Shown: one piece after another, positions 36,499 to 45,560 of the stretch
Layout of the letters: every line of letters begins with the position of its first letter
How positions within the stretch are numbered: the stretch's first letter is position 1
Assembly (NCBI RefSeq): GCF_003026285.1
Contig: NZ_PYOD01000006.1
Coordinates: 124,001 to 188,000 of the forward strand
DNA from: Photobacterium profundum
Lineage (GTDB): Bacteria > Pseudomonadota > Gammaproteobacteria > Enterobacterales > Vibrionaceae
Direction of reading: 5' to 3'
DNA: 64,000 bases
Position numbers and translations under genes: made by a program
The notes under the pieces: generated by a model
Told to the model about the DNA's origin: nothing
The model's input: only the letters and a program-made list of their open reading frames with translations
The model's database searches: none

Positions 36499-36741
36499 AT
36501 GTCATTAGAAATGCTAGAAAAGCTAGAAGCCAAAGTACAAATGGCTGTTGATACAATTTCTTTACTTCAGATGGAAATTGAAGAATTAAAAGAAACGAAC
36601 GAAGGTTTAACGGCTGAAGCTCGTGACTTACGCTCAAACCGTGAAGCGCTGGTGCAAGATAACGATAAATTACAAAATGATCATCAAGCATGGCAAGAAC
36701 GTGTTCGTACTCTGCTTGGTAAGATGGATCACGTAGAATAA
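36499..36741 (+). CDS. zapB: Cell division protein ZapB
   Basis: Small coiled-coil divisome factor that links ZapA-FtsZ to MatP and strengthens the Z ring. It has 80 residues, all heptad-patterned helix: MSLEMLEKLEAKVQMAVDTI, then LLQMEIEELKE, closely matching E. coli ZapB. ATG 36499 follows AGGTGA; an in-frame GTG at 36490 overlaps that site and is rejected as start. It is convergent with rraA across a terminator. Confidence 0.95.
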   Translation: MSLEMLEKLEAKVQMAVDTISLLQMEIEELKETNEGLTAEARDLRSNREALVQDNDKLQNDHQAWQERVRTLLGKMDHVE

Positions 36742-36743
36742 AA

Positions 36744-36769
36744 AAAACAGAGCCGATGGCTCTGTTTCT
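36744..36769. terminator. Terminator between zapB and rraA
   Basis: AACAGAGCC pairs with GGCTCTGTT around GAT, with an A-run on the left and a T-rich right side. It can serve both convergent genes, and is stronger leftward. Confidence 0.8.
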
Positions 36770-36802
36770 TTATTAGCACTGTGGGTTATTACACCGGTTC
36801 GA

Positions 36803-37288
36803 TTATTCGATATCGAGTGGTTCTGGCGACAGAATAACCCCTGTGTTGTCAGCGTAAATATGATCTTCTGGTAAAAACGTCACACCACCAAAGTTTACGG
36901 CAATATCAATATCGCCGACACCTTGCTGATCCGCACCGACGGGGATTGACGCTATTGCTTGAATGCCAATCTCTAGTTCATCTAAGTCATCGACATTACG
37001 CACACTACCGTAGACGATTAAACCTTCCCACTCATTCTCCGTTGCCAGCTGAGCAATGTCAGCATCAATGAGTGCTCGACGTAGTGAGCCGCCACCATCA
37101 ACAAGCAATACGCGACCAACACCTGGCTGCTGTAATACTGTTCTAAGTAACGCATTATCTTCGAAACATTTTACCGTAGTAATTTGCCCACCGAAGGAAC
37201 TGCGACCACCATAAGAATTGAACATTGGTTCAATAACATCAACCTGATCAAGATAAATGTCACATAGTTCGGACGTGTTATATTCCAT
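36803..37288 (-). CDS. rraA: RraA family protein (RNase E activity regulator A)
   Basis: Trimeric protein of 161 residues that in E. coli binds RNase E and inhibits it. Motifs are [12 protein letters not shown] at the N-terminus, [35 protein letters not shown] around residue 80 and the following [13 protein letters not shown]. Relatives with the same fold are aldolases, but the length and ordering here fit RraA. It lies next to menA, as in E. coli, with 144 bases between them. Confidence 0.94.
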   Translation of the reverse strand: MEYNTSELCDIYLDQVDVIEPMFNSYGGRSSFGGQITTVKCFEDNALLRTVLQQPGVGRVLLVDGGGSLRRALIDADIAQLATENEWEGLIVYGSVRNVDDLDELEIGIQAIASIPVGADQQGVGDIDIAVNFGGVTFLPEDHIYADNTGVILSPEPLDIE

Positions 37289-37432
37289 ACGCTAACTTCT
37301 TCTCGTAGTAAAAGAAACGGGTGCTGTCATTTCAATACTTTCAGGTGCTTATCGATAAGCCCTATGTTCGAAAGTAATTCGCTTGTTGAAATTATAACCA
37401 GCTCGTCAACCGATGCAACTGAGGCTAAACAT

Positions 37433-38338
37433 TTACGCCAGTATAACGCCTGCGGCAAATAACAAATTAGTCAGAAGTGCGCACTTTACCATGGTTGCCA
37501 TCATAGGACGAAGCGCGGCTCCATCTGTTGATTGAAAAACCTGCTTCCCATGTTGAAATAACAAAGGCGCACTTAAAATAAATAACCAACCAAACGGTGA
37601 GCGAAGTTCTAACCCTGCGAAGAGAGCAAGACAAACAACACTGCCAGTTAGTAAAAAAAGATGATATTTACGTCCCCAATCAGGTCCCATTCGTACTGCA
37701 AGTGTAAGCTTGCCACAGGCACGATCATTATCTATGTCACGTAAATTGTTAATATTTAGCACCCCAACAGCAAGTAAACCACAGGCCGTTGCAGGTAACA
37801 TAATGATGGAGTCAATTTGCCCAGCTTGCAGGTAATAGGTTCCTGCGACACCAAGCCAACCAAAGAATGTGAGTACGGATAAATCTCCCAAGCCACGGTA
37901 ACCATAGGGTTTATTACCCACGGTGTAAGCGATGGAAGCAGCAATCGCCATTACACCTAATAGCATGAAGCCAAACATGTCTTTTAGGTTATTACAGGCG
38001 AGAATAATGAGCGTTAAACCGCTAGTAATGGTGAGTACAATATTCAATGCCATGGCTTTTCGCATTGCTCCCGTGGTGACTAATCCTGATTGGATTGCAC
38101 GTTGTGGGCCAATACGGTCATCATTATCGGTACCTTTTACCGCATCGCCATAATCATTGGCGAGGTTAGATAAAATTTGGAGTAAAAGTGCGGTTAGCAG
38201 AGCGAGCCCTGCAATTGAAGCAGAGAAACTTCCTTGCCATCCTGCCACTGCACTGCCGCATACAATTGATGCGATGGCCAATGGCAAGGTTTTAGGTCTT
38301 GCTGCATCGAGCCAAATTGCGAGTGAAGATGATTTCAT
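37433..38338 (-). CDS. menA: 1,4-dihydroxy-2-naphthoate polyprenyltransferase
   Basis: Integral membrane UbiA-family prenyltransferase making demethylmenaquinone. It has 301 residues and about eight or nine membrane segments. The Asp-rich prenyl-diphosphate sites are NLANDYGDAVKGTDNDDR (near residue 60) and NINNLRDIDNDRACGK (near residue 195). The N-terminal WLDAARPKTLPLA is characteristic of MenA. It lies between rraA and hslU on the same strand. It implies a menaquinone branch and thus anaerobic respiration. Confidence 0.95.
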   Translation of the reverse strand: MKSSSLAIWLDAARPKTLPLAIASIVCGSAVAGWQGSFSASIAGLALLTALLLQILSNLANDYGDAVKGTDNDDRIGPQRAIQSGLVTTGAMRKAMALNIVLTITSGLTLIILACNNLKDMFGFMLLGVMAIAASIAYTVGNKPYGYRGLGDLSVLTFFGWLGVAGTYYLQAGQIDSIIMLPATACGLLAVGVLNINNLRDIDNDRACGKLTLAVRMGPDWGRKYHLFLLTGSVVCLALFAGLELRSPFGWLFILSAPLLFQHGKQVFQSTDGAALRPMMATMVKCALLTNLLFAAGVILA

Positions 38339-38427
38339 AATCAGAGTGCTTTAAAAAACTGTAGAAAGGGTATTATGGCGCAATTATAGCGGGGGGCAAA
38401 TTTATCCGATCAATGTTTGTTTAAAAA

Positions 38428-38457
38428 CAAAAAAACGGCGCCATATGGCACCGTTTA
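38428..38457 (-). terminator. Intrinsic terminator of hslVU
   Basis: ACGGTGCC pairs with GGCGCCGT around ATAT and is followed leftward by seven T residues, 45 bases after the hslU stop. Confidence 0.85.
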
Positions 38458-38501
38458 ATGTTTTTACAGTAGGTTATCTTTCACCTGCTGCTATTTTTCT
38501 A

Positions 38502-39833
38502 TTACAGAATGAAGCGACTTAGATCTTCATCTTCGACCAGTTCACCGAGACGCTCATTAACATAAGCTTCATCAATGACCAGCAATTCGTCTGATCTATC
38601 CGTGGCGTCGAAAGACAATTCTTCCATTAAACGCTCCATAACAGTATGTAAGCGACGAGCCCCGATATTCTCGGTACGCTCGTTAACTTGCCATGCTGCA
38701 TCAGCAATTTTATTGATTCCGTCTTCAGAGAAGTCGATATTGACAGACTCTGTCGCCATCAATGCCTTGTACTGTTCTGTTAGAGAAGCGTTAGGCTCGG
38801 TCAGGATGCGTTTAAAGTCATGGCTCGTTAGTGCTTCAAGCTCAACTCTAATAGGTAGACGACCTTGCAGCTCAGGGATTAAATCTGATGGTTTCGACAT
38901 TTGGAATGCGCCAGAAGCCACAAATAAGATGTGGTCCGTTTTCACCATACCGTGTTTTGTTGATACGGTGCTACCTTCGACTAATGGCAGTAGATCGCGC
39001 TGAACACCTTCGCGTGATACATCAGGGCCTGACGAGTCACCACGTTTACAAATCTTGTCGATTTCATCAAGGAAAACAATGCCATTGTTCTCTACCGAGA
39101 AAATTGCTTGTTCTTTTAATTCTTCTTGATTAACCAATTTAGCCGCTTCTTCTTCTGTCGCAGCTTTAATGGCATCTTTGATTTTCATTTTACGTTTTTT
39201 GCTTGTGTTACCAGCTAAGTTTTGGAACATTCCTTGAAGCTGGTTTGTCATGTCTTCCATTCCTGGAGGAGCCATGATTTCTACACCCATTTGCGGTGCA
39301 GCAATATCCATTTCGATATCTTTATCATCAAGCTTGCCTTCGCGTAATTTCTTACGGAATGACTGACGCGTTGAAGAATCAGTATCGTTTTCTTCATTCT
39401 GCCCCCACTGATCACGAGCGGGTGGCAGTAGTACATCAAGAATGCGGTCTTCAGCTAATTCTTCTGCGCGAAATTGTACTTTGCTCATCGCTTGTTGATG
39501 CGTCATCTTTACAGCAACATCAGTTAAGTCGCGAATGATTGTTTCCACTTCTTTACCGACATAGCCGACTTCGGTAAATTTCGTGGCTTCAACCTTGATA
39601 AAGGGTGCATTCGCCAATTTAGCTAAACGACGAGCAATTTCGGTTTTACCAACACCTGTTGGACCAATCATCAGGATGTTTTTAGGTGTAACTTCAACAC
39701 GCAGCTCTTCTGGAAGTTGCATGCGACGCCAGCGGTTACGTAATGCAATCGCAACAGCACGTTTAGCTTTATCTTGACCGATAATATGACGGTCAAGCTC
39801 ATGGACGATTTCGCGTGGGGTCATCTCAGACAT
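38502..39833 (-). CDS. hslU: ATP-dependent protease ATPase subunit HslU
   Basis: AAA+ unfoldase that feeds substrates to HslV, 443 residues as in E. coli. It starts [14 protein letters not shown]. Walker A is [13 protein letters not shown] (near residue 57). The I-domain (about 110-240) contains the GMEDM-rich acidic loop. Walker B is [10 protein letters not shown] (near residue 250). It ends LSRFIL, the C-terminus that docks into HslV. It lies 10 bases after hslV and shares the heat-shock-type promoter upstream of hslV. Confidence 0.97.
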   Translation of the reverse strand: MSEMTPREIVHELDRHIIGQDKAKRAVAIALRNRWRRMQLPEELRVEVTPKNILMIGPTGVGKTEIARRLAKLANAPFIKVEATKFTEVGYVGKEVETIIRDLTDVAVKMTHQQAMSKVQFRAEELAEDRILDVLLPPARDQWGQNEENDTDSSTRQSFRKKLREGKLDDKDIEMDIAAPQMGVEIMAPPGMEDMTNQLQGMFQNLAGNTSKKRKMKIKDAIKAATEEEAAKLVNQEELKEQAIFSVENNGIVFLDEIDKICKRGDSSGPDVSREGVQRDLLPLVEGSTVSTKHGMVKTDHILFVASGAFQMSKPSDLIPELQGRLPIRVELEALTSHDFKRILTEPNASLTEQYKALMATESVNIDFSEDGINKIADAAWQVNERTENIGARRLHTVMERLMEELSFDATDRSDELLVIDEAYVNERLGELVEDEDLSRFIL

Positions 39834-39843
39834 TGCAACTTCC

Positions 39844-40371
39844 TTACTTAGTTTCTAGCTCTTCAATGGTGTGATTATGATTGGTGAATACACAGATATC
39901 GCCAGCGATATTCAGTGATTTTTCAGCAATTTCACGCGCGCCTAAATCGGTATTTTCTAATAACGCGGTTGCTGCTGCTTGAGCGAAATTACCGCCAGAA
40001 CCAATCGCAATTAAATCATTTTCAGGCTGAACGACATCACCGTTACCAGTGATAATTAATGAGCCAGTTTCATCCGCTACAGCTAAAATAGCTTCCAATT
40101 TACGTAGCGCACGATCGGTGCGCCAGTCTTTAGCAAGTTCGACTGCTGATTTCAGCAAGTGACCTTGATGCATCTCAAGCTTCCGCTCAAAACGTTCGAA
40201 TAGAGTGAAGGCATCAGCGGTGCCGCCTGCAAAACCCGCGAGTACTTTGTTGTTGTATAAACGACGTACTTTACGAGCGTTGCCTTTCATTACTGTGTTG
40301 CCAAGAGAGACTTGACCATCACCAGCAATTACGACTTTACCGTTTCGACGTACAGATACGATTGTTGTCAC
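39844..40371 (-). CDS. hslV: ATP-dependent protease subunit HslV
   Basis: Threonine peptidase of the HslUV complex, 175 residues. The N-terminus [20 protein letters not shown] exposes the catalytic Thr after Met removal. [21 protein letters not shown] contains the conserved Lys and Gly of the active site. A sigma-32-like promoter lies upstream at 40427-40454 and a small hairpin in the leader, so heat-shock control is expected. Confidence 0.97.
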   Translation of the reverse strand: MTTIVSVRRNGKVVIAGDGQVSLGNTVMKGNARKVRRLYNNKVLAGFAGGTADAFTLFERFERKLEMHQGHLLKSAVELAKDWRTDRALRKLEAILAVADETGSLIITGNGDVVQPENDLIAIGSGGNFAQAAATALLENTDLGAREIAEKSLNIAGDICVFTNHNHTIEELETK

Positions 40372-40390
40372 GGTTGAACCCCTTTGATTC

Positions 40391-40410
40391 TCTTCGGCTT
40401 AATGCCGAGA
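40391..40410 (-). promoter_or_regulatory. Hairpin in the hslV leader
   Basis: TCTCGGC and GCCGAAGA pair around ATTAA with one bulged base, 20 bases before the hslV start. A 5' stem-loop that stabilises hslVU mRNA is reported in E. coli; the equivalence is inferred from position. Confidence 0.45.
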
Positions 40411-40426
40411 TCGATGTTATTAGTAT

Positions 40427-40454
40427 ATCTGGGGGTGGGGTATTTGTTTTTCAA
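40427..40454 (-). promoter_or_regulatory. Sigma-32 (RpoH) type promoter of hslVU
   Basis: Leftward, the -35 element CTTGAAA (TTGAAA at 40449-40454) and the -10 element CCCCAGAT (40427-40434) are 14 bases apart. They match the heat-shock consensus CTTGAA / CCCCATNT well. The start point would be about 50 bases before hslV. Confidence 0.75.
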
Positions 40455-40470
40455 GGCATGCAGAGGTAAC

Positions 40471-40498
40471 AAAAAAGGATGCCGAGGCATCCTTTTTT
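40471..40498 (-). terminator. Intrinsic terminator of ftsN
   Basis: A perfect 12-bp stem AAAAAAGGATGC / GCATCCTTTTTT with a 4-base loop, 31 bases after the ftsN stop. Its symmetry allows action in both directions. Confidence 0.88.
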
Positions 40499-40528
40499 AA
40501 ATTTGTTTTGGGGGCGTAACAGGAATTG

Positions 40529-41152
40529 TTATTCCCAGAACCAAATCGCGCAAGGTGCGATACCTGCTCGTTTTAGCATGTTGCGGTCGTTTTCAGCTTG
40601 GCGCTTTTTGGGGTAAGGCCCAATAATAACTCGGTACCATGTTCCTTTTTCACCAGCCGACGCTTTTACTTGGCTATCTAACCCTTGAAAAGCAATCATT
40701 GCTTTACGTTGTTCAGCCTGATCTTGGCTGCGATATGCCCCACATTGCATCAGATAAGGCTTGGTTGGCTTGTCATCGGCTTTTTTGGCTTCAATTTGTA
40801 TTTCTTTGTTTTTCAATTCTTCGATGTAACGCCATTTTTCTTCAGGCTTTGGTGGAAGTGTGCTGGTTTCTTTGGCTTTACTTGGGGGGGGCACTACGGG
40901 TTGGGTTACTTTTTCAGTCGTTTTTTTAACCGGCTTGGATTGGGGGTTCACCACTTCAGCTTTTGGTGTTGGCTGAGTAACAGGCGCTGGAGAGCTGGAT
41001 AAGAAATACAACCCATAGCCAAGCGCACCGACTAACGTCAGTGCAATAAGTCCCCATTTTATAGGGAATCCAGTGGAAGCTGGGGCTTTTCGGTTTTGGC
41101 GGGCTGGCTTTTTTGGCGAGCGTCCGCGTTTCACATAATCTTTAGTGGCCAC
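40529..41152 (-). CDS. ftsN: Cell division protein FtsN
   Basis: Late divisome protein that triggers septal peptidoglycan synthesis, 207 residues. The basic cytoplasmic N-terminus (MATKDYVKRGRSPKKPARQN) resembles the FtsA-binding part. One membrane helix lies at about residues 33-52. A Pro/Lys-rich periplasmic linker follows. The C-terminal SPOR domain (about 130-207: YLMQCGAYRSQDQAEQ and GTWYRVIIGPYPKKRQAE) binds denuded septal glycan. It is shorter than the 319 residues of E. coli because of a short linker. It lies downstream of cytR, as in E. coli. Confidence 0.93.
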   Translation of the reverse strand: MATKDYVKRGRSPKKPARQNRKAPASTGFPIKWGLIALTLVGALGYGLYFLSSSPAPVTQPTPKAEVVNPQSKPVKKTTEKVTQPVVPPPSKAKETSTLPPKPEEKWRYIEELKNKEIQIEAKKADDKPTKPYLMQCGAYRSQDQAEQRKAMIAFQGLDSQVKASAGEKGTWYRVIIGPYPKKRQAENDRNMLKRAGIAPCAIWFWE

Positions 41153-41315
41153 AATGATAAAACATTACAAGAATCACAATTAGGCTATGGTACAAACTTG
41201 CGCCGTACCTGACTAGTGTTTGAATCAATCACTTGAGGAATAATCGCTTTTTTACGATGGGAAAGTGTGAGCTTATGTCCAAAAAAGTAATAAGCTCACT
41301 TATTTCTGCGTGTGA

Positions 41316-42320
41316 TTACATTGATGGTGGCGCGGCACTTTCGCGAATGACTAACTTTGCATCAAGTAAACGCGAGCCAGCACGAACATCTTTGCCCTTC
41401 AATAGTTCAAGTAGCATCAACATTGCTTGGCGACCGATTTCATAACGCGGCTGAGAAACGGTGGTTAACGGTGGATCGCAATATTCTGCAAATTGAATAT
41501 CATCAAAGCCTACAATGGACAGATCTTGAGGCACGCGTAAACCAAGACGTTTGGCTTGTTGCATTGCACCAATGGCCATCACATCACTGTGACAGAACAG
41601 TGCCGTTGGTGGCTCTGGTAGCGAAAGTAGGGCGGTTACAGCCCGTGCACCAGCGGCAAACGAAAAGTCACCTTTAACTGTGTAAGCTGGGTTTAACTCT
41701 ATACCACCACGACGAAGTGCTTGCTGATAACCTTGTGCGCGAAATTGACACAGTGCCGCTTGATCAGGACCAGAAATTTGCGCAATACGTTTATGACCCA
41801 TCTGAGTTAAATAGTTTACGGCTTCATAGGCGGCAGTTAAGTTATCGATATGAACAGTTGGCAGCTCAAGTTCTGGCGCATATTCACATGCCATTACTAA
41901 TGGTGGTAGGTTTTTTTGTTCGGGTTTGCTGACATCAAACGGTAAGTCAGTACCCAGCAGCAGCATACCATCAGCTTGCTTGGTGAAGACTAAATTAACA
42001 AATGAGTTTTCACGGGTTTTCTGTTGTCCGCTATCACCGAGCAAGACTAAGTAGCCGTGTTCCATCGCAGCTTCTTCGATACCACGGATAATCTCGGTGA
42101 AGTAGGGGTCACAGATGTCGGGTACGATAGTAACGATGGTTTTTGATTCATTGCGGCGCAGGTTTCTCGCCAGTGAATTGGGGGAATAACCAGCTTCCAT
42201 AACGGCTTGTTCGACTTTTTTACGGGTCGATGCCGAGACCTTTTCTGGGTTCATTAACGCACGGGAAACCGTGGCCGTAGATACACCAGCTAGCTGGGCA
42301 ACGTCCTTCATTGTCGCCAT
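41316..42320 (-). CDS. cytR: LacI-family transcriptional repressor CytR
   Basis: LacI/GalR-family regulator, 334 residues. The N-terminal helix-turn-helix MKDVAQLAGVSTATVSRAL is followed by the hinge and SLARNLRRNESKTI. The periplasmic-binding-like domain has CHSDVMAIGAMQQAK and SIVGFDDIQFAEYCDPPL. The CytR call rests on its location between ftsN and priA, as in E. coli, and on overall resemblance. CytR represses nucleoside uptake genes with CRP, and in Vibrio also affects competence and biofilm. The ligand is presumably cytidine. Confidence 0.92.
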   Translation of the reverse strand: MATMKDVAQLAGVSTATVSRALMNPEKVSASTRKKVEQAVMEAGYSPNSLARNLRRNESKTIVTIVPDICDPYFTEIIRGIEEAAMEHGYLVLLGDSGQQKTRENSFVNLVFTKQADGMLLLGTDLPFDVSKPEQKNLPPLVMACEYAPELELPTVHIDNLTAAYEAVNYLTQMGHKRIAQISGPDQAALCQFRAQGYQQALRRGGIELNPAYTVKGDFSFAAGARAVTALLSLPEPPTALFCHSDVMAIGAMQQAKRLGLRVPQDLSIVGFDDIQFAEYCDPPLTTVSQPRYEIGRQAMLMLLELLKGKDVRAGSRLLDAKLVIRESAAPPSM

Positions 42321-42491
42321 ATTTGCAGTTCCTCTCTATTATTTCTCTCTTAATATGCTGGAGGACCTTGGCCAAAATGAGCAGATACCGTGACCAGCAA
42401 GCATCTTATTGTATGCGCTCTGTTGTTGATTAAACATGGCTTTATGAGCATAAATTACATTCAACATGTGACTTACATCGCATTGTTCATT

Positions 42492-44693
42492 TTAAGTTAA
42501 ATCTTGAGGTTCAACATCGATCGACCAACGTACTTTTTTCGCTAAGGGCAGTAGTTGAATTGCGGGTTTAGCAATTGCTAGCATGCGTTGTAAGGTTTTA
42601 CGATCCGGAGCCTGAAGGAGCAGTTGCCATCGGTATCGCCCTGCACGGCGAGCCAAGGGGGCTGGGTTGGGCCCCATAATAAAGGTGTCTTGATTAAATA
42701 GAGGGCTAGATTCAAATATGCCTCGTATTTGTTGTAAGAGTTGACAAACGTGGTCGCTATTGTTGGCTTCTGAACGGAATAATGCCAAATGTGTATAAGG
42801 TGGTAATAAAGCTTCTTTTCGTTCTATTAGTGCGTTATCGGCGAAGCTATCATAACCTTTGTGTAACAATGCTTGTAATAAAGCATGTTCAGGGTGATGA
42901 GTTTGCAGCAATACTTCCCCTGGTTTACTAGCACGGCCTGCGCGACCAGCCACTTGAATAAACAACTGAGCAAGACGTTCTGATGCCCTAAAATCATTAC
43001 TGAATAATGCACTGTCGACATCAATGAGCGATACCAAGGTGACATTTGGAAAATGGTGACCTTTTGCTAGCATTTGAGTACCAATTAAAATTTGATACTC
43101 ATTGTTTTTTATGGCTTCAAGGTAATCTTCTAGCGACCCTTTTCGGCGAGTGCTATCGCGATCAATACGTACTGTTTTGTATTCAGGAAATAAAGTCGCT
43201 AATTGCTGCTCTAATTGCTCTGTTCCTACCCCGACGGCATTCAGTTGAGTTGAGCCACAACTATTACATTGGTGCATGATAGGTCGTTGAGTACCGCAAT
43301 GGTGACAACGCAGCTCTCCAGATTGCTGGTGCAGGGTGTAATACGCATCACAACGGTCACATTCTGCTAGCCAGCCACATTCATGACAAATCATGGCAGG
43401 GGAAAATCCCCGACGGTTTAAGAATAGAATGACTTGGTTGCCAACAGTTAAATGTTTACGCATTTGGGCAATTAATGGGGCTGATAACCCTGCATCAAGG
43501 TATAAACCTTTTACATCTAATACCCCATGACGAGCAGATTGGGCGTTACCGGCTCGGCGAGTAAGATGAAGGTGATGATATTTACCTGTTTTAGCATTGT
43601 GTAAACTTTCTAGCGCAGGGGTTGCAGACCCTAAAACAATTGGAATGTTTTCTTTGTTCGCTCGCATAACGGCGAGATCACGAGCATGGTAACGTAAACT
43701 ATCTTGTTGCTTATACGACGCATCATGCTCTTCATCGACAATGATGATGCCCAGGTTATGGAAAGGCGTAAACAAGGCAGAGCGCGTACCAATAATAATC
43801 CCTGCTTGATTATCTCGACCAGCTAACCATGAAGATAGTCGTTCTGTATCATTGAGACCAGAATGCACAGTTTCAAGTGGCACATTGAAGCGACGACGAA
43901 AACGGTTAATGGTTTGTGGGGTTAAACCGATTTCAGGCACGAGTATTAATGCTTGTTTACCTGCCGCTAATATTGGCTCTAAAGCATTCAGGTACACTTC
44001 TGTTTTACCTGACCCCGTAACCCCTTCTAATAAGTAACAGCCAAATTCAGGGTTGGCATTAATTGTCGCAATGGTTAAGGCTTGTTCTTCATTCAAGCGG
44101 GGTTTGTCTTCAGTAATCGCAAAATGCTTGTGCCAATCGATTAGGCGGGGCTTTTCTTGTAATTCGGTTATCCAGCCTTTATCGACCAGTGTTTTTAACG
44201 TGGCAGAGCTGACTTCTTCAGCGATCAGGGCTTCATGGCTACGATTACCATTTCTTAATATATTCAACACTTGTACTTGGCGAGGCGCCCGTTTAAGTGC
44301 GGTGATTGGCTGATCGCGACCAGCTTCTGTTAGCGCCCAGTATTTGAGCGTGGCGGCAGATGCTTCTCGTCCTTTACGCAGCAATCCCGGCATTGAGTTA
44401 GCTAATGTATCGCCTAGTGGGTATTGGTAATAATTACTAGCCCAAGATAACAAACTAAATAATGGTGAAGTCCATAATGGCGCTTGATCAATGACGGTAT
44501 AGATGGGTTTTAGCTGTGCGATTGGGAAATCAGATTTATCAGTGATTTCAATAACAATACCGACCAGTTGTTGGCGTCCGAATGGCACCTTTACTCGACC
44601 TCCTATCACAGGGGAAGAGCCTGTTTTTATAAGGTAATCAAATGTTTTGTCCAATGGGACAGGAAGCGCCACTCTGGCAATATTGGATGTCAT
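42492..44693 (-). CDS. priA: Primosomal replication restart helicase PriA
   Basis: Superfamily 2 helicase that reloads the replisome at collapsed forks, 733 residues. Walker A is GVTGSGKTEVYLN (near residue 228), the DEAH-type box is IIVDEEHDASYKQQ, and GTQMLAKGHHFP is motif V. A zinc-binding insertion contains eight Cys in four CxxC-like pairs (CHECGWLAECDRC, then CHHCG and CNSCG, about residues 437-480). The length equals typical PriA. It is divergent from rpmE. Confidence 0.97.
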   Translation of the reverse strand: MTSNIARVALPVPLDKTFDYLIKTGSSPVIGGRVKVPFGRQQLVGIVIEITDKSDFPIAQLKPIYTVIDQAPLWTSPLFSLLSWASNYYQYPLGDTLANSMPGLLRKGREASAATLKYWALTEAGRDQPITALKRAPRQVQVLNILRNGNRSHEALIAEEVSSATLKTLVDKGWITELQEKPRLIDWHKHFAITEDKPRLNEEQALTIATINANPEFGCYLLEGVTGSGKTEVYLNALEPILAAGKQALILVPEIGLTPQTINRFRRRFNVPLETVHSGLNDTERLSSWLAGRDNQAGIIIGTRSALFTPFHNLGIIIVDEEHDASYKQQDSLRYHARDLAVMRANKENIPIVLGSATPALESLHNAKTGKYHHLHLTRRAGNAQSARHGVLDVKGLYLDAGLSAPLIAQMRKHLTVGNQVILFLNRRGFSPAMICHECGWLAECDRCDAYYTLHQQSGELRCHHCGTQRPIMHQCNSCGSTQLNAVGVGTEQLEQQLATLFPEYKTVRIDRDSTRRKGSLEDYLEAIKNNEYQILIGTQMLAKGHHFPNVTLVSLIDVDSALFSNDFRASERLAQLFIQVAGRAGRASKPGEVLLQTHHPEHALLQALLHKGYDSFADNALIERKEALLPPYTHLALFRSEANNSDHVCQLLQQIRGIFESSPLFNQDTFIMGPNPAPLARRAGRYRWQLLLQAPDRKTLQRMLAIAKPAIQLLPLAKKVRWSIDVEPQDLT

Positions 44694-44939
44694 AACTAAC
44701 CGAAGATGAAGCTGTGATTATATTAAAGCACTATGCTGTTAAGCGTCACAGATGGTTTACTGATTGAGTTTGAAGTGTACAACGCACGGCAGTTTATCCC
44801 AAATTGATTAGTCATCTAGCCGTCATTGATAGTGCACTTAGTTATACTTAGTCGATAAACGGTGAAAATAGTAGCGTGTCTGTTGATCTGAGCGTAATGA
44901 TTGATTATCATACGCGCCCTAATTTGTCGTTTATGCGGC
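44694..44939. other. Intergenic region between priA and rpmE
   Basis: No gene seen. A Fur/Zur-like imperfect dyad (AATGATTGATTATCAT) lies near 44896-44911, but the two halves are one step too close for a standard Fur box. Divergent promoters for priA and rpmE should lie here. Confidence 0.4.
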
Positions 44940-45014
44940 ATACTATTTTTAACGACGTGTGGTGCCCGGCTTTGGATCGGGAGAGCGACGCGGCCTTATA
45001 CTTGAGGTTTTCCC
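44940..45014 (+). promoter_or_regulatory. Structured 5' leader of rpmE
   Basis: A GC-rich leader in an AT-rich neighbourhood, with CCCG (44965-44968) pairing with CGGG (44978-44981) and further short complementary stretches. Gammaproteobacterial rpmE genes are known to carry autoregulatory L31 leaders. Assignment to that class is inferred from position. Confidence 0.4.
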
Positions 45015-45227
45015 ATGAAACAAGGTATCCACCCAGATTACAGTGCAGTGAACGCTCGTTGTTCTTGCGGCAACACATTCATTTTTCAGTCTACTATGAC
45101 TAAAGATGTAAACCTTGATGTGTGTGACAAATGTCACCCATTCTACACTGGTAAGCAACGTCAAGTTAGCTCTGGTGGTCGTGTTGATAAGTTCAACAAA
45201 CGTTTCGGTGCTCTTGGTAGCAAGTAA
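45015..45227 (+). CDS. rpmE: 50S ribosomal protein L31 (bL31)
   Basis: Ribosomal protein bL31, 70 residues. It starts [20 protein letters not shown] and contains four Cys (CSC and CDKC), so it is the zinc-containing C-plus form. In other bacteria this form serves as a zinc reserve and is replaced by a C-minus paralogue under zinc starvation. The ATG follows GAGG. It is followed by a strong terminator at 45248-45277. Confidence 0.97.
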   Translation: MKQGIHPDYSAVNARCSCGNTFIFQSTMTKDVNLDVCDKCHPFYTGKQRQVSSGGRVDKFNKRFGALGSK

Positions 45228-45247
45228 TTGCCCATTGAATTCCGATG

Positions 45248-45277
45248 AAAGGGGATGCTTATGCATCCCTTTTTTTT
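45248..45277 (+). terminator. Intrinsic terminator of rpmE
   Basis: GGGATGC (45252-45258) pairs with GCATCCC (45263-45269), followed by nine T residues. Confidence 0.9.
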
Positions 45278-45453
45278 GCCTGTTATTTGGTATTCTCTCT
45301 ATTTCTTTATTAAGCTAAAACGATGCAGGTATTACTGTGCGTGATGGCTCACACCTCTTTATTTGCCCATTTTATTCATGTAGCACGTTTTATATCCACT
45401 TATCTGATTGAGTTATCATATATAAGGATTCAATTGGCTTGACCAGTTGTGCC

Positions 45454-45481
45454 GCGCTAGGATTTTGTAGCGCTATATAAT
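45454..45481 (+). promoter_or_regulatory. Probable promoter and inverted repeat of the malic enzyme gene
   Basis: GCGCTA (45454-45459) and TAGCGC (45468-45473) form a 6-bp inverted repeat directly before a perfect TATAAT (45476-45481), 80 bases before the start codon. No good -35 element is seen 17 bases upstream, which fits an activator-dependent or repeat-controlled promoter. The rest of 45278-45453 shows nothing. Confidence 0.45.
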
Positions 45482-45560
45482 ATGATCCATCTCCCAATAC
45501 CGAACTGAACATCATTTTCATTCAGGATCGAGACCGCCTGTTACCTAGGACCAGAACATT

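Noticed and set aside
44896..44911. Zur or Fur box upstream of rpmE
   Set aside because: The dyad is two bases short of the 7-1-7 form, and the zinc-containing L31 gene is not usually Zur-repressed.
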